From Hepsetus odoe (Eukaryota > Chordata > Actinopteri > Characiformes > Hepsetidae), in NCBI GenBank assembly GCA_017165825.1, contig CM029383.1, positions 3,443,626-3,507,625 on the forward strand: DNA of 64,000 nucleotides, written 5' to 3'. Made by a program: the position numbers and the translations under genes. A model generated the notes under the pieces. That model saw nothing but the letters and a program-made list of their open reading frames with translations. It made no database searches and was not told the origin of the DNA. The stretch's first letter is position 1; each line of letters begins with the position of its first letter. Positions 23,317 to 36,823 of this stretch are shown here, piece by piece.

Positions 23317-25069
23317 TTAAAGTTGTCCGCAGTCAGCAATGACGATCTTGGCAGAGCACTTGCCGCTGTTGCTTCCTTTACCTTCCATTTTCTTGACAAT
23401 GTCAAGACCCTCAACAACTTTCCCAAACACAACATGCTTGCCATCAAGCCTGCAAAACAGACATCATAGAATGATCCAGATTTCATGAAGCATTTTGATA
23501 AGTAACATTTCAATCCTAAATCTCTCGTAGTCCGTCAAATCCTTACCAAGCAGTGTCAGCAGTGCAGATGAAGAACTGGGAGCCATTGGTGTTGGGTCCC
23601 GCATTGGCCATGGACAGAGTGCCGAGCCCACCGTGCTTCAGAGAAAAGTTCTCATCAGCAAACTTCGTCCCATAGATGGATTTGCCACCAGTCCCGTTGT
23701 GGTTTGTGAAGTCACCTCCCTAAAATGGAATTACAAAAGCAGTTCAAGACCAGACAAGCTTTCTAAGAATCCACTGGTGCAACAGAACACGCTCCCTTCA
23801 ACGGCTCACCTGGCACATGAAGCCAGGGATGACCCGATGGAAGCCGGAACCCTTGTAGCCAAAGCCCTTCTCGCCGGTGCACAGGGCTCGGAAGTTCTCT
23901 GTTTGGGAGTTGAACAGCACAGTCAGAGCACATTTCTTTTAAAACACATCTCACAACCAAGAGAGCAGAAGGAGAGTCCAGATGCTTACCAGCAGTCTTT
24001 GGAACCACATCGGCTCTCAGCTGTCTCAGAGGGGGGAAGGAAAAAGAAAATGATCAAGACCTCCATGTGGACGTACTTTGCTTGCATCAATGCAATTATC
24101 TACAGCTTCATACAGAGATAAACCCCTAAACCGTGACGACCACGCCCAACATCGCATAGCACCCACGTGACCATAATTAGTAAGTCTGGGAGCCATGTGG
24201 GGGTGCAGACAGTAATCCTTCAAAAACTTCAGGTCCAACACACATTGCCTTCATCAAATTGTCTTTTTTGTTACGAACACAGAGCGAGCATTGCCAGAAA
24301 ATAGGAAGGAAATGCTCTTCATCAACATTTTACACTGTTGCGCAATCTTTCTAGTTCAGCTGGACTTTCTGCTGTGTTGGCAAGGAAACAGGAAGTGGGT
24401 GAAGGATCACCGACACGATACTCTGAGAAAGTTATCGCGATACAGGTAAATATCGTCATATCGCCCAGCATCACCGCTCTGCTTATGAAGGGCCTTGTTT
24501 AGACGACAGGAAGGTTAAAGCTGCCGCTATGTGAGCTCGATTTCTCACTGAAAGCATCCAACCAAGCGTTACTCTTTAGTTTGGCAAACTAGACTCCATA
24601 AGGCATCTTATGGCCATTCAAAATGGCATCAGGCCCTGTAAAATAAATAAAGATGGCGCCCGTTAAGAGGGAAGCCCCGTGCCGCACTCGGAAACCCTCA
24701 AATGAGCGTCCAGGGAGTTAAATCGGGGCGTGATCACTAAAAGGGAGCAGCCCTGTGCGCTCGCTCTCGCAGGGGAGATCGGTTACACAACATCAGCAGG
24801 GAAAGTGACAAACTGGGGCAATGCTTTTGCAGCCCCCCCGTCCTACTAGCCAGATGCTTCCTGCAGCACAGCTTTATAACACACATCGAAAGGGATCCTG
24901 TTATTAGACCCAGCTGATCACCATCCTCCGACCAAGACAGGCTTTTAATGGTGCCGACGGTTCAAACTTTTAACCTCGAGACCGGCAAACCATCGCTCAC
25001 CTCCATCACGATCCGCCCGACGCTCGCACCACCGATCGTGATGTCGAAGAAAACTCTAGGGTTGCCCAT
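23317..25069 (-). CDS. ppia: Cyclophilin A, peptidyl-prolyl cis-trans isomerase
   Basis: Cytosolic isomerase of proline peptide bonds and cyclosporin A target. Five exons in reading order: 25069-25001, 24020-23990, 23898-23810, 23719-23547, 23449-23317, joined in phase to 164 aa (human 165). It starts MGNPRVFFDITIGG and ends IVIADCGQL. Active-site residues are intact at the human numbering: Arg55, Phe60, Gln63 (FHRVIPGFMCQ), Phe113 (SQFFIC), Trp121 and His126 (WLDGKH). The multi-exon structure shows that it is the parent-type gene and not one of the common processed ppia pseudogenes. No signal peptide and no extra domains, excluding PPIB/PPIC and large cyclophilins. Which teleost paralog (ppiaa or ppiab) cannot be told. 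Lies directly downstream of zmiz2 on the same strand, as neighbours in human. Confidence 0.96.
24021..25000 (-). other. ppia intron 1
   Basis: GTGAGC donor after 25001 on the minus strand and CTGAGACAG acceptor before 24020. Relatively GC-rich near the promoter, a common position for transcriptional control in housekeeping genes. No RNA gene recognised. Confidence 0.6.
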
Positions 25070-25221
25070 GTTGAACGCTCGTCCACGGATCTTTAAAGTT
25101 AGAATGGGAGTTATGCCCACGAGGTGCCGCAGCTCATCAGCAGACTGAACGTCAACGCAGTGTAAAAAAAAAAAAAAAAAAATCTAGGTGTGCAATTTGT
25201 TTCCTTTCCCTCCGATTTGGA

Positions 25222-25407
25222 CCAATCAAGTTGAACGCACTGCCGAACGACGCGCAGTTCAAGCAATCAGAGAGCGCGGGGCTGCATACTGCATATGAGG
25301 GCGGTTGCAAATGCAGGATCAACGTATTGCGAAGGGAATAACGCTGATTGACAGCTGGGTGAGCCAGTCGGTGACGTCGCATAATACGACACTGTATCCC
25401 GACCAAT
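25222..25407 (-). promoter_or_regulatory. ppia promoter: CCAAT boxes and CRE-like site
   Basis: CCAAT motifs at 25222-25226 and 25403-25407 (both on the plus strand) and TGACGTCG, a CRE-like site, at 25372-25379. They lie 150-340 bases upstream of the ppia start codon in a GC-richer stretch. A poly-A run at 25164-25182 separates them from the probable leader. Binding of NF-Y and CREB/ATF is inferred. Confidence 0.5.
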
Positions 25408-25553
25408 GAGCTTAGAGCAAACAGAGAAGGCGGGGGCAGCCGTACGTTGTCGGTTGTCTCGCGAGGGCGTCGCCCGCAGATTAAAGTCGCCATGATGGCA
25501 AAGATGGAAAAATGGCGTTTTCTCGCATTTATCTACAAAAGTTGTTTTTATAA

Positions 25554-25784
25554 TTAATAGATGTGTTCGAACTCACTCGCTCTTCGATTACTTTTAATGG
25601 GCACTTCCTGCAGAACGTGTAGTGGCAGAAAGAGGTCAATCGGTTCTCGCTGTTCTCGGATCAGGCTGAGGAAAATTCCATCACACCCCAGTGATTCGGG
25701 CTCTCTGTACCACTGACTGGAGAACAGACCTTTTTGCGTGTGGCAGATCACGACTTGGCAAATAATGCAAATGAAACACGATGG
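25554..25784 (-). other. Unassigned exon-like ORF between zmiz2 and ppia
   Basis: On the minus strand, an open frame of about 70 codons begins after a TAA near 25784 and includes GLFSSQWYREPESLGCDGIF and IREQREPIDLFLPLHVLQ. It ends at a stop at 25556-25554, or at a good splice donor (GCGA/GTGAGT) near 25575. The amino acid composition looks protein-like and unlike a random shadow, but I do not recognise the family. It lies beyond the zmiz2 poly(A) signal and upstream of the ppia promoter, so it fits neither gene. Could be a lone exon of an unknown gene or a decayed fragment. Confidence 0.25.
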
Positions 25785-25949
25785 GGCTTAAGTCTTTACT
25801 TAAAAAACATAATGGAAATATTTCACATCTTTAGAAAAAAACAAAAAAAATGATTTCAATTTTACAAGTTTAATTCAATCGTTAGAACGTAAAGATTCAC
25901 CTACACATGACAAACATTTTTAAACAGTTTGATTAACAGTTAAGTGTGA

Positions 25950-27873
25950 CTTGGTGCTGGTCTCAAGCTTTTATTGAAAACCTTCAGTCACATGGCTGAT
26001 GGAAAATGTTTTTTTTTTTCCTTATCTTTTTAACAAATTCATAAACTTTGCTAGATAACACACAAGAGAGATGCATACAGGTCCACCAATTATCTTTATA
26101 ATTATTATAATAACAATAATTATATAATCAAAGATAAAATTATGATACACAAATGTCTTCAAAAAACAATTGCACATCCAGTAACTCCTGACCCTTCCAT
26201 GGATTGTTATGATACAAACTGCACATAGCTGACCGTGTCCAGAGAGCGGTCAGGAATAATAAAATAAGACAAGACAGGAGACGAGGCGGTAGACTACAGT
26301 TCTCTTCTCCATCTATTCTCTTCTGCAACTGAACTGAAAGGGATAGCATGGGAAGGAACTGGAACAAGGGTGTGTTTGACAAAATGAATGTTTGCCATAG
26401 TGTTTATAGTGCGGGTGTGGCCATGTTTGTCTGTGCATTTCTCTATCATGGGGTTGAGGGTGTGTCCACATCTGTAACAATAATAGTCCTATATCTGTAC
26501 ATATTTCCAACACCACTGCCTAGTTATTCCTTGTCAGTAACATTTTTGGGTATTGCCATTAAACCATACCATCAAGAGGCCATTGCTGCTGCAAACGTGA
26601 AAGACACAAATGTGACGGAAAGAAGACGAAGCCTGACATCGCACTAGGACCTGAATGCACTCTTTTCAAAGATGCTTTTAGTGAGCTTGTCTGTGTGAGA
26701 TATACCCTGTCTGAAATGTGTGATTGTGTTGCTTGTGCTCTGCAAGACTTCGGCTGTATTCTTTCTCAACCAGATCAGTCACGTCTTGGTCAAGTTCTCC
26801 ACTTAAATGTGGAAACCTTTTGCATATCCAACAACTCAAACAGATGCCCACAAACGTGTGTGTGAAGGCCATGATTTTGAAATAATTACGTTCAGCCCAG
26901 GGATCTGTGCCAACAGAGCAGGAAGACAGATGTGCCAGAAAGATACTGAGTAGCTGCTTGATTACTGCAGAAGTCAGACCCCTGATCCTTGACAGAACTT
27001 TTCCCTCAATGAGTTTGGCGAAGTTGTGCGAACTAACAAGTACAGTACAGTCCCTTGATACTACTGCAAGATATACTTCACAATGGCATCTCTACACAAG
27101 GTGAAGAACAAGGGCATGCAGGCATCTTCTAACACAAAGTATGAACTGATTCTTGGACTTCAAAAGTCAAGTACAAGTTGCTGAGATCAAGTAATGGTGA
27201 AAAACCTGTAGAGTAGGGTGCTAGCTTACATGTGGATTTTTTTTCTTTTTTAAACCTGTTGAGGTAAGGCGTGTCTGTGTCTTGTGTTATGCAAGGTCCA
27301 TTGGTTTTCCCAGCTTTTACTTGCACTCAGAACAGAAGCAAAAACTGTTTTGGCTTTCCCCCTTTATGATTCTTAAGAAGAGCACATAGCTTAATTAAAA
27401 TCCGGTCCTCCTTCTTTGTATCAACAAATTCATGATTTTAAAGAACTACTACTTCACACTCGTTTTTGAACATGATTAAGAAGAAACGACAACGGGCCTT
27501 TTTACCCCTTCCCAATGCAATATAATTTACATCAAGCACAATTCTGACAGATGAGGTGCTTTTCTACAAATGGTTTTTGCAGGAGCTCTTCCAAAAAAAA
27601 ACAAAAAAAAAAACAAAACTTGACAGTTCAGAGGCAGACTAAGAGTAACAAAGTCACGTTTAAAAAGTCATCTGCACCTTCCTTGCTGTGAGAATGACTG
27701 CAATTCAGTCTCCAAGGAACATCATGGGTAAGAATTGGACTCAAATATTTGCGAAGATTCCCAGCCCTGACGCCCACATCTCCTCGTGCCGTGCTGAGAG
27801 TGTCTAAGCTGAGAGGAGTCATTTTCAGGACGGTGAGGCTAAGCTGGAGGTGATGTCAGAGATGCGAGTGGGC
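25950..27873 (-). other. zmiz2 3' untranslated region
   Basis: About 1.9 kb without introns or coding sequence after the zmiz2 stop, AT-rich, containing A-rich runs (27593-27617). A minus-strand AATAAA lies at 25975-25970. Confidence 0.6.
25970..25975 (-). terminator. zmiz2 polyadenylation signal candidate
   Basis: AATAAA on the minus strand (plus-strand tttatt) about 1.9 kb beyond the stop codon. Other weaker signals may exist closer. Confidence 0.5.
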
Positions 27874-30800
27874 TCAGTTGCTCTCGAACAGTGAGAGCAA
27901 GTCATCATTGCTGTTGTTTGGGAGGTCAGGAGGTCCCAGGTAGGACAGAAGCTCATCGGGGTTTGTTAACTCTGGGAGCAGCTGGAGGAAAAAAGAAGAT
28001 ATAATGAGCTTGAGACTCCTTTCTTTAACATTTAACCAGAGCCAAACTCCAAAGTGTAGCTCAGTCATGTTCTGTCAAACAAAATGGACTCTGACTAAAA
28101 TACATGTAAAGGAATTTTTCCAGAATGTTTTAAAGCAATGCTAATTTTCATATGCATGCCTCTAAAGCAAGATGGGTTGCAAAAACACTGCATTCTCAAA
28201 CAGTTCTATATTAACCTAAGCAACATGCATGTAATTTAATTAGACTGGAATTAATTTCATATTTTTGCTCATTCAATGCTGTAATCAGTTCTTTTCTGCC
28301 ATTCAATGTATGCATGTAGGGAAAGAAAAGACATAAGCATTCAAGCTAAAATGATAAGTATACAAAAAAATGTTCAGTGAATACACGATCAACACATTTA
28401 CAATGACCTGATGTTACTGAGCTGTTTTTACAGGACTAAAGTCATTATTAAATTCTGAGCACCTCCAGGAACTGTCCAGTCACAAATGTTTGGAAGGCTC
28501 AACTCTCCCAAATGGGAGCCCTCCATAAACAGTTTTTGATTCTTCATAACAGCAGTGTATGAACATGTCCTTGTTGTTACTTCAACAAATCTTGTTAATT
28601 GATTTTATTCATTTGATCAATTTTATTTTAAAAAATTGACAAGCTAATTTTTAAAGCATTACTACACTTACATCAAGGGCAGGCTCTGCCACATCTCCAG
28701 GTCCTCCAGGTCCGCCTAACCCAAAGTTATCTGTGTGCAGCCTAGGATTCTGGTTAGAGTTGCGTGAATGCATGGGTCCTCCTGGGCCACCCATGTTGGA
28801 ACTACAGTGGAGAGCTTGGTGCTGCTGTTGTTGCTGTTGCTGCTGTTGCTGGAGGGGGTTGTGGGATGGGTCCATGCGACCAGAGTGAGGGATCTGTGGT
28901 TGAAAAAGGACAGAGATGAATCCACAAATTAAAAGGCAAAATATCTACAGGTGCTAGGTTTCAATTAAAAATGCTGGATATACACTACCTGTCCTGACAT
29001 AGGGTGTCCCACAGGTTTCTCAGGTGTCAAGAGCCCGCTGGGAAGGTCAGCCTGGTAGGAAAGGGGTGGGGGCCCTGAAGCAAATTCCCCCAGGGTTGGA
29101 GTGCCAGGAGCATTGGGAAAGTCAGAGAAGCCTGGCTGGTTAGAATATCCAGAACCCGCTTAGAAACGAAAGAGAACAACAAAGAAGAGGCAATAATTAA
29201 TATTTTGCCAGCATCAAATCCTGAATTAACCTAAACAAGTTATGCAGGATCAACAGTTCAACATGTTTTATCTTCTTTATTATTATTATTTTTTTTTTTT
29301 TACCTTGGCTAAATAACTTGCCTAGATTTACTATGAAGGGCCTGTGACCTATTACATCACCAAAACATACTACATCTATACCTTGGCTGGGGTAATCAGG
29401 TGTGCTGCTGCTTCCACCTTGTGGTAGGGATTGGTAGGGTGAGGAGGCTGGTCCAAGGGCTGCGATCATCTCCATGACACTGGGTAGGATCATGTGACTG
29501 GGGCTGAGGGTGCGGCAACGCTTCAGAGCCGGACCGTCTGGGTCTTCTTTAATGTGCAGGTCTGGCTTCACAGGAACTGGCTTCCAGCTGCACACTGGAT
29601 CAATAGTGATTTCTTCATAGTCTGAACTATAAGAAAAAGATTTTAATGGTTAAGACATGCCAGTGTGAAAAGGCTTGAAAACAAATCTTCTCAGAATGCA
29701 TTTTTTAAGTACAAAAAGTTGCGTAATCCATTATAATAGAGGCTGGTAAATGCTATATGACAACCTTAAGGTTGCATGTGGCACAACAGAACTGTGTAGG
29801 GTTTAGGTCAACCTGACAGAGAAACTTACTTCTGGATATAGATGAGAATGCCCAGCATGTACTGATCCACTTCTAGCCCCTCGAGAAGAGCAGTTTTACT
29901 GCAAAGACCAGAAATATTTTAAAATTCTGTTAATGTACATGATAATGCTTGAGTATGTGTTCCTTTACAAATAAGGGAAACCAAATAAACTCAACAAGTT
30001 AAGGATATCCAAAAATAACTCTTTAGAAAACAAAACAGTGCCCCTTAATAGCTAACCTTACATGGGACAGCTTTCCAAGAATAGAAGACTAAAATGTAAT
30101 CAGAACAGAACGTTCTTACTTGCACACAGGACAACGCCAAGTTCCTCTCTCACAGTTAAGCTGCAGATAAGACTCCAAGTCAAAGCACTGTTGGGGGGGG
30201 GAGTCATTTTAATACTTAAGCAAGACATGTTCAGTTTGACTAGTTTTAATAAAAGTTAGTTGCAGAGAGCACCTAATGCAAAAATTAGAATACAAAGGAA
30301 AATTTTCAGTGCTGTTCAGTTATTGTCTATAAATAATCAGACCAATATATCACACTACACAGATTTAAAATTACATTTCTGAGCATCATCTAGCACTGAA
30401 ACAGCCTTTATAAAAGACCCCACCTGTATGTGTCTGCAATCATGACCCCGTGCAGGAAGCTGGATACGCCGGAAGGTGATTGGACACTTGAGAGAAACTT
30501 TGATGGCTGTCTGCTCCACGCCATCCTCACCATTTAGGCCAGGAGTTCCCGGAATGGTCCCACTGCTGAAATTCCTCTTGACTGGGAGTAGAGTAGTGAA
30601 ACACAGGATGAGTGACTGCAAAAGGATGCTGTGCAACGCAAGTGAAAAAGTATTAGTGTGGCAAGTACAAAAAGTGGAAATGTGGGGCTTTAAGAATGGA
30701 ACTCACTCTTCGTGACACAGTGTTCGGCTGGCAAGAGCCTCTTTTTCATAAGGCCCTGCAGCACGGAGCGTACAGAAGGCCGGTGGACCAGCTGCAGCAC

Positions 30801-33800
30801 GAACAGATGAGACTGGAGGATTTATGAAAGAGAGAGGAAGAGAAAATACTGTTTATATGGCTAATAGATAAATTTTATAAAATGCTCGTAAACTTCACTT
30901 ATTCCAAAAGGGTTCATAAAATTCAGTGTTATTGGGCAGGAATCGATCAATATGTAGATTTTTCAGCTCAAACGCACTTAATTGAACTCACTTGTTCATC
31001 ACCAGGTTTACTTGTGGTGGAGCTGCCACATCAAAACACTGTACTAGTACTCCAGCCAACTGCGACCACAAATTATGAGCTCTGCTCCGAAATGAAAATA
31101 GAATGGAACTGCCTGCAAAAAAACACTTACACAGCAGCAAGCGGTGACAGTGATCTGGATGGTGTTGCGGCCAGGCTGACACACATGTTTCAGGTACAGG
31201 GGCTTGTGGGAGGTCTTGTTGTCTCCACGCTCGATGGTAAGGGGTGTTGCATTCACGCTCACCTGTACCGAGGCCGGCCAATTAGTGTTCATCTGCCGGT
31301 CCTCATGATGGTAGCACTTAAACTGTAACTCTAAGTCTGGCCTAGAAAAAAACAGACAAATTGGATTTAAGAAAGAAATACATATTATAGTGACAAGTTA
31401 GCTAGCAATTAAAAAAAAACAAAAAACAACTAATTATCAATTACTATAGCAATTACAAAGGTGTCTTAAGAGTTGAATTTAAGGCATTGCTTTAATATAC
31501 AGAATAAGGACATTTCACACTTCATATTGAAGTTCATGTGAATACATGCATGCACTGCACTATTTTAGTAATACAAAGTATTTATTTTAATTTTGTTAAC
31601 TATGCTGTTGACTCATGCATAATGGGCATTTGCATACACAAATAAACATTGTGTGTTTATATAAACACACAATGTCCTGGAGGAACGTTATTTCGTTTCA
31701 CTATGTACTGTGTATATGGCTGAAATGACAATAAATCCCTACTTGGTTTGACATGCATTCATATACATGCTAAGTAGTGAACACACTGAAAGAATACAGA
31801 AAACAATGCTTTAGAGCATGTACTTGTCCAACTTTCAAAATGTAAAATATGAACAAGCATAAATGTAAATATGCATTAAAAATGAGCAAAGTAAATACTT
31901 CCGAGGCAGGTCTGTGTCCTAATATCATTAAAAAAATGGAACAAGCTAAGAAGATCAAATCTCTGGATTTGGGTGGAAGAATTATATGTGTATCACCTCA
32001 TCATGAGTGTCTTGTAGACAGAGTCTCTTAGCTGGAAGACATGATTGCTGACTGCCAAGTTGTGCTCCAGCCGGAAAGGCTCAAGCACCACCCCGTCCCG
32101 AACAGGGAAGGTCAGCCGCAAGTCATCACTAGGGTTCCCTACAATCACAAACAGACATCCTGTTATGCTAATAGTTTAAGATACTTTAAAGAGATTCAAC
32201 TGACTAGAGTGAAGAAAGAGGATGCAGCAATCAATAGGTTTGGTAAAAAGAAACTTTGTATCTGTCAGATTCGCCTGATATTTTGCAACTTTGCAATCAT
32301 GTTCTGAATTTAAGGAACAGCTTTTTTTTTTTTTTTTTTACACATTTTATGCCATTTTATCTCACATGAATTTAGTATCGCCCTAAAGATTGCATTCAAG
32401 GCTGCACTATAAAAAAATGATTTTGTTAGATTTGGGCCAGTGCAGACTGGTACCTGTAGGGGGCTGCATTGAGTTGATGTTAGGCTTGACGTCAGGGAGG
32501 AAGGGTGACTTCACGTCCTGGCCTGGGGACATGTAGGGCGGCATTGAGCTGCCTGGGGTCATGGGAGGAGTGGGGTTTCCAGGGAGGGGAGAACTAGGAT
32601 ATCCAGGCATCGCTCTTCCAGGCTGAAAAACAGCATAGCGTCACACATCTGTCACATCTTGGGACCATAAACCAGTGTCTGTACTGAATTGATGTTCCCT
32701 GAAAATCCTGAATGGCATTAAGAAATAAAACTGTGATTATTCATTCGGAAATAAATTTGGGCCAATCAAATTGTTCTGATACTACTTCAGTCTCCCACAA
32801 TTATTTTTCGGTGGAGAGATGCTTTAAATTAGTTTACAAAGTGTGTACTCATGAGTGACTGAAGTCCAATGATAGCAGTCCTGATAATGTAAAATATTAA
32901 CTGTCTTCTCCTAACAAACAGCCAGGTCACTTTGAGCTTCCAGCAGTCTAAAGACCCACAACAATAACAAAGAGAGCGAGAGAGAGCGAGCACTGACCCC
33001 GTTCACAGGTGCTTGGTTAAAGTTGCTGTACCCTCCGCCTCCAGCCACACCTGAAGCCAGACTGCCATGGTTGTTTCCCTGCCCATTGAACTGCTCTGCC
33101 TGGGAAACAAATAAGCAATCTCAATGTAACTTTTACTGATACCTTATTAACTGTAAGAAAGTTCAAGATATCCATGTGTTCTGCATTTGTTTTTTTATGC
33201 CTGCTACTTTTTATGTTGATCAAGTTTCTGATTCTTTATAATTACCATTTTCTGTGTTATTATGAAGAATCGGGCACTTGCTAATAAACAAGACTACAGT
33301 GGTATGCTTGGCATTAAAATGTATGTAAAATGTATTTCTGTATTCTTTTGTGAGATGCCTACACAGACAGACTTCAGATGTAAGTGACATTTACAAAATC
33401 TTTTCAGATGTGGCAGCAGCAAGTAACAGACTCCTGGGTCTCACTTTTACAAAGCAGCAGCTTGTTTGCCTCTCAACACAGAACCAAGAACTTGCTCACC
33501 GCGGAATCTGATAATGCTGCCATGCCACAGTGTCAAAAGCTACTTGCAAAAACGCTGCAAGCAAACAAAACTGTTTCAGGGCCTCCAAGACTGAACACAC
33601 ATTAACTGTGGCTGTACCTTATAATATTGGCCTGGATTTCCTGGTCCTGCAGGATACTGGCCCATGCTGCCCTGCTGAAGGGGCATTCTGTGGCCTGTGT
33701 AGGAGGGTGAAGGAGCAGAGCGCTGTGGGCCAGGGCCATGGTATTGCATGGCCTGGCCAGGGTATGGTCCAGCAGCCCCCATCCCAGATCCATACTGTTG

Positions 33801-36789
33801 CCCTGGAAACCCCTGCAAATGGACATAGAAGAGGGTAATGTTTGAAGACATCTTTCTGTAGCACTACAGCTCCAAATACCCACTGATAGTGAAATGTCAA
33901 AAGCAAAAAAATTTTCTGAAGCACTCTACTGAAGCAATCTGCCCTGCACATATCAGTCCTGGATTAGGGGTTCCTTATCCTGCTGCATGAATGCCCCTAA
34001 ATATTACATATCTTCTTGTTTTTTCTGCTCTAGAACACCAGGGTCACCTCATAAGGGCTTGTTAATTAGCTTAATCAAGTCTGCTAGAGTAAAAAAATCA
34101 AATTATTCTAATTTTATAATAATTAAAATAATGAATAAAATAAAATTATTTTGTATTATTTTAAATAGTTATACAATTTACTACTACTAAACAAAAGTGA
34201 TAAAATGATAGTCCGCAGGCAAAAGAGAAAAACACCACATTCTTACTAACCTCTGAGTTGTAGGGGCGTTTTAACCCTTGTTGATGCCGTGGTGGGGGTC
34301 CCTGCTGGCTTCCAGGGTAGCCCGAGTGCTGGGGCAGCCGCTGGCCCTGTGTGGCATACATGGGTCCCATTGAGGGGGGCCTGGTCCCAACCATGCCAGA
34401 GGGAGTCATTCCGGGTGGGCCACGGGGTCCAGGGTGAGACAGGAACTGGGTGTTGTAAGAGGAAGCGCCACCCATCTGTGCAGAGGGGGAGAAAAAAAAA
34501 AACGAAAAAAAAAAAAAAAAAAAAACACGGCCCCACGCCCATCAGACACAGCAGGCTTTAACAATGGCTGGAGACAGCCAGAGATGACGAGCTCTGGGCA
34601 CAGAAAGTAAAAAAAAAAAAAAAGCAGCAAGTAGGTCACCAGTGAGAACAATCAAATCTACATTTGATGTGGCATCTAATGCTGGATACTAAGTATCTGA
34701 AGTCTGCATTCACTGGAGAGAGAGAAAAAAAAAAAACTTTTTTCTTTACTAACTAAAACCATATTTATAGATTCAGAATTCTGCAACCTATTTTGTACCA
34801 GCAGGGGGCGAATTAAAAGTTATCGCAGGTTAACCATATCTCTTCACACAATGGGACACTAGATTTCAATTACAGTGCAATCACCATGAAAAAGAAATTG
34901 GAGCTGAAATCTGTACCCTTCAATCAACAGCAATCTTCCAGATGATACATGTACTAAAATGTACCAGGGTAATGTTGTTTCCCTGCCCTGAGCTTTTTTT
35001 AAAAAGGTACGTGCATCAATAAAAACTGCTGGGATTTAATCAAGGGTCAATTCTTGTTTCTTTTGTGCAATATGCCATCCAGCAGTCAAATGAAATGGAG
35101 ATGATCTGTTAACAGCTAAGTAAACTAAAGTAAAATAGCAGATGATTCTTACAGGTCCATAATTCATCTCCTGGTTTTGCTTCTCCTGTATCGCAGCAAC
35201 GGTCGCCGTGGCTGTGGCAGTTGCCGTAGCAGCTGCAGCTGCTACCGCAGCAGCTGCAGCAGCCTGGGTAAAGTCAGTGGTAGGGCGGACTCCGTGAGGT
35301 GGCATCCCAAGGGAGCCTCCACCGTTATTGGGGTAACTATGGCAAAAAAGAGAAAACACAGTCACTTGTGGCATTTATCAGTTTATCCCATTCACCATAA
35401 TTAACCAAGATTAGCCCTGGCCACGCTAAAACACATGGCCAGAGGTGATGCGACATTTTAGGAAATGAATATGATACGAATGAAGCTGATTATGCATGTT
35501 GCTATGCGGTGTAGTAAAAAGCCTGATCGTTGCTATGTCTCAGGGAGCGGGAACAAAATTAAATGTTCCGAGCCAGTGATTCAAAAGATTTATTGCTATG
35601 CAAATCACTCCTGGGGGGAAAAGACAGCACTGGTGTGTATGAGCTCGTGTGTTTGTATGTTTATGTGGGTTGGTGAGTGAGTCAGTGCATGGGCAGGACT
35701 CCCTCTCTGACACACACTGAGCTAAGAGCATGTTCAGCCTCCGCACAATGACGCTGGACCCATGCACTGACATCATCCTTCAACATTCAGAGCTTAATCA
35801 TAGTCACAGGCACACACACAGACAAACAGACCCTTAATAACACCATCATAGTGAGGTCACCTGCCGCCATATCCAGGTCCGGTTGGGTAGCCCCCGCTAG
35901 GCCGCCCATACATGCCCTGCTGCATGTAGCCTTTGTTGGGTTCAGGATAGCCCTGCTGACCCATGAACTGGGGGGAATTCATGCCAGGGCTGTTGCCCGG
36001 CATCATGTGACCCCCAGCCGAGTTACCGCCTGGGCCCATGGGAGCGCCAAAAACCTGGGGGTGGGGAGAGAGAGCGCAGAACAGGGTGCAATTAAAAAAA
36101 GTGATGTCACAAACATATACATAGGTACTTTGCACCATCATCTGATGATCTGTTACCTAAATCTCTCTTTTTTAATTAAACTTATCAAGTACCGGGATGT
36201 TTAAGTGCAAGTTAAAATGGCATCTGAAGTCAGACAGTATTATTTTTCTTTAAATAAAGTTTGGCACTAAAACAGAACAAAATGGAATGAACAATTCTGT
36301 GATCTACTCTTAACTTTGTCCTGATTTGTTGATCTATTGTCCCAGCCCTCTAAAGAATCCTGTGTGTAAATAGCACCCAGTATAATAATATATTTGTTCT
36401 TTTTTAAACTCTTAATGATGCTGATGAGGCCAGGCTTACCTGGCTGGGTGAAGGACTGGTAACCCCCCACACTGTGGTTACCACAGAGAGGGAGCCAGGG
36501 GGCTGGTTGGTGCCTTGCTGCCAGGACGCTGGGTCATAGGGGTAAGAGCCGTCACTGCAGGAAGAGACAGCCAGCAAAGATGCAAAGATTAGGAACATGG
36601 AGGAAGAAAAAGAAACTTCCTTTTAAATTGTCCCCTCTGTTCTTTCTTGACTGTGTGAAGCAGGCAGGTGGCAATGCTTGATTCACCATCAGCAGTGCTG
36701 ATCATACTGCAGAATCCAATGTTGATTTGAAATGACATGCCGGGATGTCCATGTCTTTGTGTGATACTGAAATATGGTATGTGTGTGAG

Positions 36790-36823
<34 letters not shown>

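Noticed and set aside
23633..24121. 162-codon plus-strand ORF
   Set aside because: Runs antisense through three ppia exons and their introns; the minus-strand cyclophilin reading is complete and certain.
30882..31328. 148-codon plus-strand ORF
   Set aside because: Antisense to the zmiz2 core exon 31131-31341; no family resemblance.
33530..33951. Several overlapping ORFs of about 100 codons on both strands
   Set aside because: Other-frame shadows of the GC-rich zmiz2 exon 33618-33812; only the frame reading [10 protein letters not shown] fits the protein.
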